DNA of 64,000 nucleotides. Origin: Bathynomus jamesi. Taxonomy: Eukaryota; Arthropoda; Malacostraca; Isopoda; Cirolanidae. The DNA is taken from positions 153,501 through 217,500 of the forward strand of contig JAJOZX010003206.1 in assembly GCA_023014485.1 (NCBI GenBank), read 5' to 3'. The stretch's first letter is position 1, and each line of letters opens with the position of its first letter. The position numbers and the translations under genes are program-made. A model generated the notes under the pieces. The model was not told the DNA's origin. It did no database searches and worked only from the letters and a program-made list of their open reading frames with translations. Below, in pieces: positions 1 through 11,247 of this stretch.

Positions 1-146
1 GAATTTTATATACTTGCGTTTTTATTCACGTTGTTATAGTTAAGTAATTGAATATTAGTGGTTTTTAGCGATTTAGAAGTTTTCATAGCGTGCCGGCTTA
101 ATTTAACTTAAACTTGTGACGGTTTAAAGTAATTTTTAACCGCGCG

Positions 147-1176
147 ATGCCGTCGCAGAAAGCGTCGTGTGTTAGGTGTAGGGTAAACCGGTGGTATTCG
201 GAATTTAAAGATAACGGCGGTCCTATGGCGATTACCGAGAGATCAGTTTTTTTTTTTTGCGAGTTAATGGAGGAAATAGTTAACATAAAACGCAGTGTAG
301 GTGAGGTAGCGGAAAGACTTGCAACCTTTGATGAGGGCAGGGGTAGGGCTACGGTTGACGGAAGCCGAACCAATACTAACGTTGAAGACGTTAGTAATTT
401 GAAGGGTGAGGTGCGTAACCTAGTTTCTAGTTTAGGTAGCTTATCGGGAAGGTTGGATAGAGTTGAGAACGGAGTTAAGGTTGGTCCGAGAGTAGTAGAT
501 AGCGAGGGATATAGCGAGGTTAAGGGTGAAGTTAGGCCGCGTACGTTAGGTGATAGGAATCCCCCCCTATCGAGGTTTCGAACCCTTTCGCCCATTTGGA
601 AAGGGACGTGAATGAGGGGGAAACTATTTTAATTGGGGATTCTTTAGTGCGCCACATGGACAAAGAGTTCGTTGAACGGCAACCAACTAAGAGGAGGAGG
701 GTCTGTCTCCCAGGGGCCGGGGTTGACAGAGTTAGAGACGAAGTGGATAGGATTGACGTTGCCTCCCGTCACTCAATGTTGGTGACGATGGTAGGAGGCA
801 ACGACTCGTATAGGCCGATACGAGAGTGCCTGACCTTTTGGAGAGATATAGGGGGTTAATTAGGTCCCTGAAGGCAAGGTCAGATAGGTCTTTAGTTCTA
901 AGTATTACCCCTAGGCACGGGTTGGGTCTTAGGATTACGTCAAAAACAATATTTTTGAATAATAAATTAGAAGAGATTTGTGCTGAGGAAAATGTACCCT
1001 TCGTAAAGCTGTGGTCCGCATTCAGTGATCCTAGCCTTTTTATAAAAGATGGGGTGCATTTTAATGAAATAGGTAATGCTAGGCTAGGTAGGTTAATAGA
1101 CGAAAACGTGCGAAAGCTGTATAGGTCGAAGCCTTCTTCAAACGTTGTGGGTCCGGGGAACGCGGGCCCGACGTGA
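147..1176 (+). pseudogene. LINE ORF1: coiled-coil plus SGNH/GDSL esterase-like domain, frameshifted
   Basis: The first segment (147-611) starts at an ATG and gives a heptad-rich stretch (residues about 45-120, regular Leu/Val spacing) after a short Cys-containing head. A second frame (596-859) carries block I of the SGNH fold (ILIGDSLVR) and block III (VGGND). A third frame (826-1176) carries block V (KDGVHFNEIG). Known CR1 ORF1 proteins combine coiled coil and esterase; the esterase is thought to help membrane or RNP interactions. The domain is spread over three frames by at least two frame changes, near 600 and 830, so no intact protein is made. Its 3' end overlaps the start of the endonuclease frame by a few bases, as is usual for ORF1/ORF2 of this group. 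Confidence 0.75.
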
Positions 1177-2480
1177 AAAATAGTTTAAAACGCGGGCCCG
1201 TGGTAAAAAATAACTTGAACGTCTTTTATTGTAATGCGCGTAGTATTAGAAATAAATTAAATGAATTTAAGGCTATAATTTATTCCAACAATTATGATAT
1301 AGTTGCTATCACTGAAACTTGGTTAAATACCGTGACTCGGGACTTGTTGGGGAAACTTGATATACCGGGTTTTAAACTCTCTACTAATGATAGGTTACAT
1401 AGGTTTGGTGGCGGCGTTTTGCTGTACATTCGTAATTCCCCTTAGGGCTATCGAGGTTAAGTTAGATTTTCCGGCAGCAATTAATGCGATATGTGTTGAA
1501 GTTAGGGCGCGTAGTATTAGTTTTAATTTTGTTGTTGTTTTTAGGCCTCCCGTTCAACCCCTCTATACAGATACTAGATTTTACTCACTTCTTGGTAATT
1601 TTATTGACAATCGGAATAGTATAATTGTCGGAGACTTTAACTGCCCTAATGTTAATTATGACTGAGTCATAATTAACATTAGGGCAGTTAAAGTCTTCGA
1701 CAATTATACTATTCCGATTGTCAATAAAATTACCAAGAAGAGTCAAAAAATCTAGTATCTGTATAGAGGGGTTGAACGGGAGGCCTATAAACAACAACAA
1801 AATTAAAACTAATACTACGCGCCCTAACTTCAACACATATCGCATTAATTGCTGCCGGAAAATCAAACTTAACCTCGATAGCCCTAAGGGAATTACGAAT
1901 GTACAGCAAAACGCCGCCACCAAACCTATCATTAGTAAAGAGTTTAAAACCCGGTATATCAAGTTCCCCCAACAAGTCCCGAGTCACGGCATTTAACCAA
2001 GTAAAAGTCTCATAATTTATGAGAGTTTTACTGGTAATGAAGAGGGTTTGAGATTGGTTGAGTTTATGGAAGATAACTTTTTACAACAGATAGTTACCGA
2101 ACCAACATTCAGGATAGTAACGTAATAGAAGTCCTTGATTTTCGTAGGGCTAATTTTGATAGTTTTGCGGATAGGATGAGAGTAGTAGACTGGGATAACT
2201 TATTTATGGGTAATGACACAAATTCGCGTTGGGTGGCGTTTAAAGAAAGTTTTAGGAATATTGAAACTTGAAAGGGAGTTTATTCCTCGTAGGCCCAACC
2301 GCGCTAGAAATCGTGGTAGGCCGAAGTGGTGGACTAGGGAAATAGGCGATTTCATAAACGAGCGTAATAGAGAGCGTATATACTTAATAAGCGCAATGGT
2401 ACGGCAGCTAACTTTAATAGATATATCGAGCTTAGACGTCAGGTTAAAAGATCAGTTAGGAATGCCAAGCGTAATTTAGA
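1173..2480 (+). pseudogene. LINE ORF2 N-terminal endonuclease (EEP fold), interrupted
   Basis: The 1173-1445 frame begins with the EEP hallmark NARSIRNKLNEF and continues to IVAITETWLN, where the E of TETW is a metal-binding residue. The 1357-1665 frame gives FRPP and GDFNCPNVNYD, the catalytic GDFN block. The chain is then cut by the reverse-oriented duplicate at 1665-2002 and resumes beyond 2003 with poorly preserved frames up to a basic linker at 2213-2479. The domain nicks target DNA for target-primed reverse transcription. Frame changes near 1440 and the insertion make it non-functional. Confidence 0.85.
1317..2002. repeat. Internal inverted duplication (hairpin) inside the LINE endonuclease
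   Basis: The arms 1317-1663 and 1665-2002 are reverse complements of each other with a few small indels, meeting at the palindrome ATGACTGAGTCAT around base 1664. The same endonuclease segment can be read on + (1357-1665) and on - (1962-1585). The left arm joins normally to upstream ORF2 and the sequence after 2003 resumes the endonuclease, so the right arm is the extra copy. Confidence 0.93.
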
Positions 2481-2499
2481 GATACTTATAGCTGCGGAT

Positions 2500-4249
2500 A
2501 GTAAACGTAATCCAAAAAAGTTTTTTGAATACGTTAATAATCGTAAGCCGGTAAAAGATAAAATAGGCCCTCTAGTGGATGTTAATGGCGCTTTGGCTTC
2601 TGACGCTCAGGCGATGGCGGGTATTTTCAATAACTTTTTTGCGACAGTTTTTACCGTAGAAGACGTAAATAATGTCCCCGACGTGGACGATATCGTTCCA
2701 TTTAGTAGCGAGACTATTTTGGATGAAATAACTGTTTACGAGGCTGAGATTGCGCATTACATCGATAGGCTAAAAGTTGGCAAGGCTCCAGGCCCTGACG
2801 CTTTTTATCCCAGACATTTGAAAGATTTGAAAGACGTTATCGTAGGCCCCTTAACGAAGATTTTTAATCAGTCACTCGAAACGGGGATTATTCCTGAAGA
2901 CTTCAAATTAGCTAACGTCACACCTATTTTTAAAAAAGGCGACGGCGCAGTAACTAGCAATTATAGGCCCATTAGCTTAACGTCAATTGTCGGTAAACTT
3001 TTGGAATCCGTAGTTAGGGATCGTATCATCGATCACTTAGAAAGTAAAGATTTGATTAATAGTAGTCAGCATGGGTTTCGACGCCATAGGTCTTGTTTAA
3101 CTAATTTGTTAGAATTTTATAACGAAATAGTGCGCGAATACGATAGGTATACCGCATAGAGCAGCAGCTGACGTTATTTATTTAGATTTTATAAAGGCGT
3201 TCGATACAGTTCCGCATAGGAGACTAATTGCGAAAGTCAAAGCGCACGGTATACGCGGTCAGGTAGCTAACTGGTTAGAAGAATGGCTTCGTGCTAGGAG
3301 ACAGAGGGTCGTAGTTAATGGTAGTGAATCGGGGTGGTTAGATGTAGGTAGCGGTGTCCCACAGGGTTCAGTGTTAGGCCCATTGCTATTCGTAATTTAC
3401 ATTAACGACATAGATGTAGGATTGACTACTAATGTGTCAAAATTCGCGGACGATACTAAAATAGGCGGTAAGGTTGTTAACGAGGACGATAGTAATAGGC
3501 TCCAAGACGATGTAAATAGGATTATGGAGTGGACAGATAAATGGCAGATGCAATTTAACGTAGACAAATGTAAAGTTTTGCATATAGGTTCTCGCAACAA
3601 TAATTACACGTACACGATGGATGATAGGGAGTTAGCGAGCGTTGACGAGGAAGTAGATTTAGGCGTACGCGTATCTAAGGATTTAAAGGTTAGGAACCAG
3701 TGCCTGGAGTCTTGCGCAAAAGCTAATAGGATGTTAGGCTTCATAGCGCGTAATTTCGAATTTAAATCGAAGGATATTATATTGCCCCTTTACAAGTCCC
3801 TAGTCAGGCCTCATTTAGAATATGTAGTTCAGTTTTGGTGCCCGTACTTGCGTGAGGATATTGATAGGTTAGAAAGGGTTCAACGTCGTGCCACGAAACT
3901 AATTCCGTCATTGCGCAACAAGCCTTATAAAGATAGGATTAAAGAGTTAGACCTGTGTTCACTCGAAACTAGGAGATTAAAGGGGGAGCTTATTGAAGTT
4001 TTCAAAATCGTTAATAACATCGATAATGTAAATTTTGACAAATTGTTCACTTTTGATAATAGTAATACTCGTAATAACGGATTTAAGTTGCGTGGCAGAC
4101 GTTTCATTACTAATATCGCTAAAAACTTCTTTACGTTTAAAGTAATTGATAAATGGAATAATCTTCCCGCGTCAGTCGTTCATTCTACCAGCGTTAATAT
4201 GTTTAAAAACCGTTTAGATAGGCATTTTAAAAATATTAACGTTGTTTAA
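2500..4249 (+). pseudogene. LINE ORF2 reverse transcriptase and C-terminal domain (one frameshift)
   Basis: The 2575-3159 frame contains the fingers motifs (GKAPGPDAF, NYRPISLTSIVGKLLE, QHGFRRHRSC). A frame change near 3155 moves into an open frame running to 4249, with LDFIKAFDTVPH (motif A), SGVPQGSVLGPLLFVIYIND (motif B) and FADDTK (motif C, catalytic DD). The C-terminal region has the VQRRATKLIP and WNNLPASVV blocks typical of CR1-like and related LINEs. Only the single frameshift separates it from a continuous RT. The stop is followed by a 120-bp 3' UTR. Confidence 0.93.
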
Positions 4250-4372
4250 AATAAAAAAACAATTAGTCACAGGAGCTCTGGGGGTGGTGGTCGAAGATGA
4301 GTCTGTTGATGAATGCCAGCTTGTGACATGCCAGCGTGTGATGCCAGCAATAAAATAAAAAAATAAAAAAAA

Positions 4373-5022
4373 TTAGATTAACATGAACGTAGATGTAGCT
4401 CGTAGAGTAAACTAACCCACTTTTTGTTTAACTTTACCTACTTATTTTTTCTTATCCTCTCCTTACTTTGCATGTCTGTAACTCTTTTCTTGCATGTTTG
4501 TAGTTTGCATGGTATGATTGTGAGTTAAGACTATGTTTGCATGGTTTGTAAGCGTTCTTATTTTACTTCTTTTCATCTTTCACCCGTCTCCTATTCTCTC
4601 CGACTATTTTTCTGACTTGTTGGCAGTGGCCGGCGGATGATGATGATGAGTCTTTTTTCTCTTTTTCTGAATGAATTTTAACCAACGAGTGATAGGCGTT
4701 CCTCCTTACTTAACCCCTTATTCTCTTCTCTTCTCTTAATCTCCTACTCTTTCCTTTCTCTCGGGCTAACCTTAGAGTAGATCTTAGGGGTCTTTGTTAG
4801 CCTTAGCTTCTGTAGATCTGTAGATCTTTTGTTTGGAGTGGTCTCGGAGATCGAGGATTTCTTAACGGTTCTTTCCGAGGTTTTTCATAATCCTATATGG
4901 GCCATCCTATTTTGGGTATAATTTGCGATGAGCATTTGGCAGTTTCACGCTCTTTATGTAACATCACATACCTGACGATTACACAGGTCAACAAAAAAAC
5001 TTCTTTTTTTTTCTTTGCCAAG
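4373..5022. other. No recognised gene
   Basis: This is AT-rich, pyrimidine-tract-rich sequence between the LINE tail and the BEL-1 insertion. It has short runs such as TCTTCTCTTCTCTT near 4725 and a duplicated TGTAGATCT at 4811-4828. I see no domain, RNA gene or long frame here. Confidence 0.5.
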
Positions 5023-5027
5023 GAAAT

Positions 5028-5705
5028 ATGGAAAACTGATGAGTGGGTAGTTGGGAGGTAACGAAAATGGTTCACTGAGTAGGTAGGTAGTTAATCTAAC
5101 AATCATTAAATTCCTTTTATGTCAATAACTGGGTGGAAGAAACCAATTGGTTGCTCACCAGAGTTATTCTCCACACTAGTATTTATATACTGTGTGGGAG
5201 GAGCGTGCTCGGTAATGGAGATACATTACCGCTAAACCAACCGAGGAATAAACCAAGACAACGCTGGTACAAGAAGCCCCGCGAAGAAGAGAACAAAGGG
5301 AGAACGAAAACGAAGAACGGGGCGAGAGGACGTACCAGCAAAGTACGCTCTCGAATGAGACAACCGGAGAAGGGAGAGACTGTAATAACTAAAAGTAAGT
5401 GACTAATATGAGTTTTAACACCAAACAGTTAAGAACATTAAATTAAGCTGGGTCAAACAAGTTAGGCCTACATTGTGACCTAAGACCCAGCATCAACTCA
5501 TAGCTTAACAAAGGTGAAGGTAGATTGCCCTAACCTAATCTTGTGAGGAATCCTACTGTGGACCTCAATTTATCTGCCCGCTCTGGACCATTTCCGGAAT
5601 CTCTAGGTTGACCCCTCTAGGCTAGACTTGATCTACTCTATAGTTAGACTGGAGATATAAGGGGTGGGTTAATTGTGGACCAATTCATACAGAGCATTTT
5701 TCGCA
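5028..5705 (+). repeat. 5' LTR of BEL-1
   Basis: It is 678 bp, a direct copy of 7516-8193, and contains a TATA-like TTTATATACTGTG near 5180 that could position transcription start. It also holds an open frame of 89 basic codons (5133-5402) repeated in the other LTR; I treat this as chance. Confidence 0.95.
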
Positions 5706-5706
5706 T

Positions 5707-5725
5707 TGGTGGTCCGTGTGTGGGG
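5707..5725 (+). promoter_or_regulatory. Candidate primer-binding site of BEL-1
   Basis: TGGTGGTCCGTGTGTGGGG lies one base after the left LTR. An equivalent TGGTGGCCCGTG follows the BEL-2 left LTR at 24110. The initial TGG would pair with a tRNA CCA end; the tRNA was not identified. Confidence 0.6.
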
Positions 5726-5780
5726 AATTTACAAACCTTAACCTTACTTAACAAAAATTGCAGAATTAGGCTAAATGGTC

Positions 5781-5957
5781 TAGCCTAAGCCTAACCTGAG
5801 CAAGCCTAATTAGGTCTACAACCTAGGGCCTAACTAGGAAACATTTACATTTAAGGAGTCTCATTCTCTTATAAGCCTAACCTGAGCAAGCCTAATTAGG
5901 TCTACAACCTAGGGCCTAACTAGGAAACATTTACATTTAAGGAGTCTCATTCTCTCA
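5781..5957. repeat. Two-copy tandem duplication of about 87 bp
   Basis: The block beginning TAAGCCTAACCTGAGCAAGC (also containing AGGGCCTAACTAGGAAAC) occurs twice in direct order in the BEL-1 leader, ending at the second TCTCATTCTCTCATAAGC. Confidence 0.85.
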
Positions 5958-6299
5958 TAAGCTTAGACCTGAGTGACACACAAGTACTTGGGGGGGATTA
6001 AACCAAATTTAAACTTGCTGTTTTGTCTGTGCTCTCTCTTCTCTGGTAATTTCTTCTTGTCCCCAATATTTCATTACGATCCCCAGTTAAACAACATTAG
6101 TGAACAAGCATTTAAAATGCATACAACTCCAAGCATCCAATTCTTCTTTTAAGGAAGAATCACTCAACAGATTTTTTCAACAGGCACATGCATTCCTTGC
6201 AATCTGTGTATATATATGTATATATACACTGTACTCTTTACATGTGCCACAAATACACTCAACCTATTTGAACATAAGCAATGATTGCATGGGTTACTC

Positions 6300-6590
6300 A
6301 AAAGGGTCTTATGGCCTACCTTGGCCATGGGCCAAAACAATGAGCCTTGGTCTTTTGGCCTACCTTGGCCATGGGCCAAACAATAAAGGTCTTATGGCCT
6401 ACCTCAGCCATGGGCCAAAACAATGAGCCTTGGTCTTTTGGCCTACCTTGGCCATGGGCCAAACATTAAATGTCTTATGGCCTACCTTGGCCATGGGCTA
6501 AACATTTTCTTATGGCCTACCTTGGCCATAGGGAAAACTATTACAAGTGTCTTATGGCCTACCTTGGCCATAGGGAAAACTATTTGGGTT
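6300..6590. repeat. Minisatellite with TGGCCTACCTTGGCCATGGG core
   Basis: At least five direct repeats of TTATGGCCTACCTTGGCCAT with variable spacers of about 35-60 bp lie just before the remaining pol frame. Each core carries a CCTTGGCCATGG self-complementary part. Confidence 0.88.
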
Positions 6591-6592
6591 AC

Positions 6593-7278
6593 TCACTCTC
6601 CTGGCTGAGATTGAGAACATCATTAACAATAGACCACTCACTTATGTGAGTGACAACATTAATGACCCAGAACCATTAACTCCAAATCATTTGATTCGGG
6701 GAGAACAAGTTAGTCTCCTGCCGGACTACAATATAGACTCTTCAGAAGACCCAAACTGGACTCAACGACATGATGAGCTCCAGACTAAGTTACAACATTT
6801 AACTAGAGTTAAAGCTCATTTCATTAAACAGTGGAAAACTGAGTACTTGATGGGTCTAAGGGAGAGACATAAACAAATGACTAAGAAGGATTGGTCTGAC
6901 ACAATTAAGGTAGGGGACCTTGTTCTCATACATGACAGTACTCCAAGACAATACTGGCCTCTGGCTAGAGTTTCAGAACTCAGACCAGGGGCAGACGGGG
7001 TAACAAGAGTGGTCAAATTAAGGACTTCAACGGGTGACACAACAAGAGACATTTCTCTTTTGTACCCTTTAGAGTCTGGACCCAAAACAATGGACTTTGG
7101 AGAACCTTCTCCACTGACAGTAACAACTGGAGACACTGAACTTCCAGTAACTATTCCTTTGACAGTAGGAGTGGTAACGCATCCTACTACAACATTGACA
7201 GACACAAGACCTCAGCGACAAACAGCATTAAAGGCGCGACTATTTTTACAAAAAAAAATAGATGCTGGGGAATTGTAA
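6593..7278 (+). CDS. BEL/Pao Pol C-terminus (integrase tail, DUF5641-like), partial
   Basis: The frame starts in sequence corresponding to the end of the integrase core (EIENIINNRPLTYV) and continues through EPLTPNHLIRGE, KVGDLVLIHDSTPRQYWPLARV and RVVKLRTSTGDTTRDISLLYPLE. This matches the conserved C-terminal module of BEL/Pao polyproteins. The same module occurs at 29846-30496 in BEL-2 and at 19398-19904 in BEL-3. The upstream part of pol is absent, replaced by the minisatellite, so this is a 3' remnant with a natural stop at 7276-7278. The element's 3' UTR and polypurine-equivalent tract follow before the right LTR. Confidence 0.9.
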
Positions 7279-7515
7279 TTTTATCTTCTAACTTTCATTT
7301 TTTCTTTTCTTATGGTAAAGACCATAGACAGTTTCATCCTATGGATGTATATGTTCTCTTCTAATTAAATGCTACACCTTCTCCATGAGAAGGTGAGGAC
7401 AGGCACTGTTAATCAGATTAACAGGCATTTACAGTTAAATAGTTAGCTAGTCTACACTCAGACAAAAATTGGTGACAATGACACCAAAATTTTTATCTCC
7501 CGGGGCCCCCAGTAT

Positions 7516-8193
7516 ATGGAAAACTGATGAGTGGGTAGTTGGGAGGTAACGAAAATGGTTCACTGAGTAGGTAGGTAGTTAATCTAACAATCATTAAATT
7601 CCTTTTATGTCAATAACTGGGTGGAAGAAACCAATTGGTTGCTCACCAGAGTTATTCTCCACACTAGTATTTATATACTGTGTGGGAGGAGCGTGCTCGG
7701 TAATGGAGATACATTACCGCTAAACCAACCGAGGAATAAACCAAGACAACGCTGGTACAAGAAGCCCCGCGAAGAAGAGAACAAAGGGAGAACGAAAACG
7801 AAGAACGGGGCGAGAGGACGTACCAGCAAAGTACGCTCTCGAATGAGACAACCGGAGAAGGGAGAGACTGTAATAACTAAAAGTAAGTGACTAATATGAG
7901 TTTTAACACCAAACAGTTAAGAACATTAAATTAAGCTGGGTCAAACAAGTTAGGCCTACATTGTGACCTAAGACCCAGCATCAACTCATAGCTTAACAAA
8001 GGTGAAGGTAGATTGCCCTAACCTAATCTTGTGAGGAATCCTACTGTGGACCTCAATTTATCTGCCCGCTCTGGACCATTTCCGGAATCTCTAGGCTGAC
8101 CCCTCTAGGCTAGACTTGATCTACTCTATAGTTAGACTGGAGATATAAGGGGTGGGTTAATTGTGGACCAATTCATACAGAGCATTTTTCGCA
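7516..8193 (+). repeat. 3' LTR of BEL-1
   Basis: It is a direct 678-bp copy of 5028-5705, preceded by a C-rich tract and followed by the GAAAT target duplicate. Confidence 0.95.
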
Positions 8194-8206
8194 GAAATTC
8201 GTACGA

Positions 8207-8567
8207 ATTTAGGGTATTTTGGGGTTGCTGAATTCCAAAATGAAAGTAGTTTTTCCGATTTGGCTCTAGTTCTTGAGATAATGAATACCCTCAATTAATA
8301 GTAAACGTAACCATAACGCGTGCATATGGGAAACTACCGGAACATTCTAGATGGTGAGACCGAATAAAATGCCATTATGTATTTCATGTGTTTACTTTTG
8401 TATGATTTGAGACAATTTCAATGCGATTTGTAAGTAGGCTCCGCCTGAACATTAAATTTTTTGCATTTTTACGTGTTTCAATGGGGTACCAATTATCTCA
8501 TAAATTAGAGCCAATCTAGCAAAACCGATGTCATATTCGGAATCAGCACCACAAAGTTACCCTAAAA
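8207..8567. repeat. MITE-like element with diverged inverted termini
   Basis: The first 80 bases (TTTAGGGTATTTTGGGGTTG onward, with TTGGCTCTAGTTCTTGAGAT) and the last 80 (ending AGTTACCCTAAA, with CTCATAAATTAGAGCCAATC) are imperfect reverse complements. No target duplication is clear. It overlaps the start of the gypsy integrase remnant. Confidence 0.6.
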
Positions 8568-9105
8568 TCACTCTAATATGATTGGCAATAAAATGAGTGT
8601 TGACCAGTGTTATAGTCCGTTGACGGGGATGACGCCTATGTTGCTCTTGCTCCATTTGTTGGTTTCGTTGGTCTACGGCATATCTGATTATGTCACAAAT
8701 TTTGAAAGATCGTTCAACTAGTTGCTGATTTGCTTCTGCCATCTCGGAAGGTGTTAGAACTGCCGGGTCGATTTGGTCAGGCAAATCAAAAGGTAGCCGT
8801 TTGTCGTAGTGATATAGGACGAAATGAAGGATGTTCCTGGTGGACACGTTATAGCCGTTGCTGATGGCACTATGGGGAGGGAATCATCCCATGTACTGGA
8901 GGATGCATCGACATCGTGGCGGAGGGCTTCTAAGATCTTCCGATTGTGTCTTTCCACTAAGCCGTTTGCCTGCGGATGGTATGCCACAATGTGTGTTTTT
9001 AATTTTACACATGTTACAGAGTGACTCGAACAGTTTGGAAGTGAAACTAAGGGCGTTATTTGAAATTAGGATGGAAGGATAGGGTGTGTCAATTTTAGGG
9101 AGCAA
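8557..9105 (-). pseudogene. Ty3/gypsy integrase core remnant
   Basis: Read leftward, three frames give LISNNALSFTSKLFESLC, then MAYHPQANGLVERHNRKIL, then the YGYDKRLPFDLP-like region. This is the D-and-E half of a Ty3/gypsy DDE integrase. The second catalytic Asp position reads NN rather than DN, while the Glu of VERHNR is kept. The chain is split by frame changes near 8990 and 8850. It may be a piece of the same leftward gypsy copy seen at 18684-42021, but RT is absent, so that link is not shown. Confidence 0.8.
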
Positions 9106-9331
9106 AGTGAAATCTTTAGATTTTCAAAGACTACTAGTGACCAAATGATGCATTTTTATGTGCTAAATCGAAATATGGCTTTAAAATCCAGATTTGACCA
9201 CTCCTAGCTACTTATATTTGAAGTTGAAGTTTACAAAAATCAGCAATTTTTGCAAGTATTTTTTTTATTGTATATAACTACATTTTACATACATTACATA
9301 CAATTAAAGACATTTTGATTGTATTTCAATA
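9106..9331. other. AT-rich 3' flank of transposase copy A
   Basis: No gene seen. This is probably the 3' untranslated and terminal part of the DNA transposon whose leftward gene stops at 9332; a terminal inverted repeat was not identified. Confidence 0.35.
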
Positions 9332-11021
9332 TTAAAACTTATAAATATAGATAGGTTTCTTGAACTTTGCCAAGGATGCCATGTCTGCCTTGCTCTTGTT
9401 CCTGGACATGAGCTCCCTACTGGCCACCTGGCCACTGATGTACGCCTCCCTCCTCTCTTGTGAGTAAACATGTTGTGTTGCTTCATTTGTCATCCTTACA
9501 CACCTCTCTACTGACTGTGTGTGTGAGGGCCATGCAGGAACTTCCATTGGTCTATCCAGAAACTCCTTGATTGTAGCAGTGGTGAGGGAGCAGGTCAGAG
9601 GAGGCTCAGTCACGCCAGAGTTCCAGTCAATAAGCTCCGAGACTTTGGTGGCATCTGGATTGATGTCAGGAGTCTTCCTGGGTCTGACACTGCAGTCTCC
9701 TACCTGTGTGTCCTCATCTCCTCCACCTCTGATTTCCAGTATCCTCTTTACTGCCTCCCTCCTCTCCTCCTCCACCTCACTGCACAACATGGCCTGGAGC
9801 ACAGCCTCAGAGTGTGCATACCAGGCTGCTCTCTTCACTGTAGGCATCACTATTCCTATCACCTCCTTCTTCTGACTTCTGAGCAGCTCCAGCTGGTACA
9901 GTACATGCCTGGGACCTTCCACCCAGCTGTGATTTAACTTGATGTTGAACCAGTTTGGCATGTAGACTCCCACTATGAATTCCGCAATTATCCTCAGATT
10001 CTTCAGGTTCCTACCCTTCAGCCCATGTTTGGAAATCCACAATCTACAAAACCTTGGTGCCGTGGTGACCCACCTACTGTGACAGACTGGGCCAATCTCC
10101 AGGAGAGCTAGACTCTGAGGTACCTTTCCCGATCTGATGGCAGTGATGATTCTGTAGCCATATGATTGGTCTGTGCTGAGGTCCTTGACTACCTTCTGAC
10201 TGAGATGGGGTAGAGGAGGACCAACAGTGATCCTCGTGAAGTTTGGGTTGATCTCCAGCTCAGTGGCAGTGTCTAACATCTTCCCTAGGGGCCCAGACCA
10301 CTTGTTGCTCAATGTCTTGCCATCCAGTGCAGTCACCAGGTGTCTGAGACTCAGCTCCTCAGTGTGCAAGTCACAGACAATCCACACCAACTTCCTGCTA
10401 AGCTTGGCCTCCACATAATGCATTACTCCTCCCTCCCAGCCAGTATTCACATTAGTACTGTCACCTCCTATGACCAAAAGGGTCTGGTCTGCTCCTCTCT
10501 CTCTTAGCCAGTTCACCAGATGATCAGCAATGACCTCAGCATGACTTCTCTCCTCTGCAGCTTCCTCTGGTACAAAATGCCACAAATATTTCCCACCTGG
10601 TTCATTGCACACTGTGTAGTGTTCTTCCTTAATGAGGCCAGGAAACTGCCTGTCACTGCCCTTAGCTTCCATCATCACTTTGGTGTCATCTCTTTTCCCA
10701 TCAAAGAAGATACAGGTGATGCCATTTTCCCGAATCTCTTCATCAAACCTTTTGACCAGCTTCTTAGTCAGTCTCTCCTGAGCCCTCTTCACCTTGTTGT
10801 CGTCAATCACCAGTGCTGTGTCAAACTCTGTGATAAGACCAGCATCAATCCAGGCAGCAGTGGCAATCTCTGCAGTCTCTCTCAGCCCAGTGTGATGTCT
10901 CAAGCTAGCCAGAGCTATGTTGGTGATATCTTCAGTGTTGTATTTCTTCTTCTTAGCCACAGGCAAGGAAGAAGTTGTCGCAGCCTCTAGTATGAAGTCT
11001 TCGTCGTCCTCCTCTCTCCTC
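9332..11021 (-). pseudogene. RNase-H-like transposase, copy A, C-terminal two thirds
   Basis: An open frame of about 560 codons, also open back to the insertion junction at 11021. Conserved features shared with copy B (31202-33352) are CIFFDGKRD (candidate first Asp), GGDSTNVNTG (candidate second Asp), CDLHTEELSLRHLV (CxxH-like), HSRWVTTA (RW-like), EGPRHVLYQ and SVERCVRM (candidate Glu). This D...D...CxxH...RW...E order recalls hAT-group transposases, but the protein is not one I can assign to a named family. The natural start lies upstream across the hAT-like insertion, at 15757-16362. It is otherwise uninterrupted. Confidence 0.75.
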
Positions 11022-11078
11022 TAGGGTAGCCATTTCCAAATTTCCAAAAAGGAGGACACTGCGTATGTGGCCGTATGT

Positions 11079-11080
<2 letters not shown>

Positions 11081-11144
<64 letters not shown>
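11081..11144. repeat. (AC)n-(AT)n microsatellite
   Basis: A compound run of AC followed by AT dinucleotides. Confidence 0.98.
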
Positions 11145-11146
<2 letters not shown>

Positions 11147-11247
11147 CAACTGCAAACACGCAGTATAATTAACGTAAAGAACGACGCTTTGTATAGGAGA
11201 ATTATCCGCGCAAGATGAGAGCGAAAGAACAAAACAAATGAAAAAAT

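Larger units (their letters stand above)
1..4372 (+). mobile_element. CR1-like non-LTR retrotransposon (LINE), nearly full length but disrupted
   Basis: The element holds, in order, an ORF1 with coiled-coil and SGNH/esterase-like parts, an apurinic-type endonuclease, a reverse transcriptase and a short 3' UTR ending in an A-rich tail of AATAAA-like repeats near 4345-4372. Esterase-type ORF1 plus endonuclease/RT ORF2 is the known layout of CR1-group LINEs. No target duplication was found, and the 5' end may lie before base 1. The coding parts are broken by frameshifts and by an internal inverted duplication, so this copy should be dead. Confidence 0.88.
5023..8198 (+). mobile_element. BEL/Pao LTR retrotransposon 1, internally deleted, with GAAAT target duplication
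   Basis: Two almost identical 678-bp LTRs (5028-5705 and 7516-8193) flank only 1.8 kb of internal sequence. A perfect 5-bp direct repeat GAAAT sits at 5023-5027 and 8194-8198. A TGG-initial primer-binding-like site follows the left LTR, and a C-rich tract (CGGGGCCCCCAG) precedes the right one. Gag, protease, RT and most of integrase are missing; only the pol C-terminus remains. I noticed only one clear LTR difference (T/C near 5605 and 8093), so the insertion is recent and must have been mobilised in trans. Confidence 0.95.

Noticed and set aside
5133..5402. 89-codon basic open frame repeated at 7621-7890
   Set aside because: It lies wholly inside the two LTR copies, so its repetition is explained by the LTR, and it shows no recognisable domain.
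9079..9095. TAGGGTGTGTC as a terminal inverted repeat of copy A
   Set aside because: These bases encode part of the gypsy integrase remnant and no inverted partner was found near 16400.
9519..10990. Plus-strand frames opposite the copy A transposase (9519-9875, 10227-10418, 10520-10990)
   Set aside because: They are antisense shadows of a conserved minus-strand gene whose homologue exists at 31202-33352.
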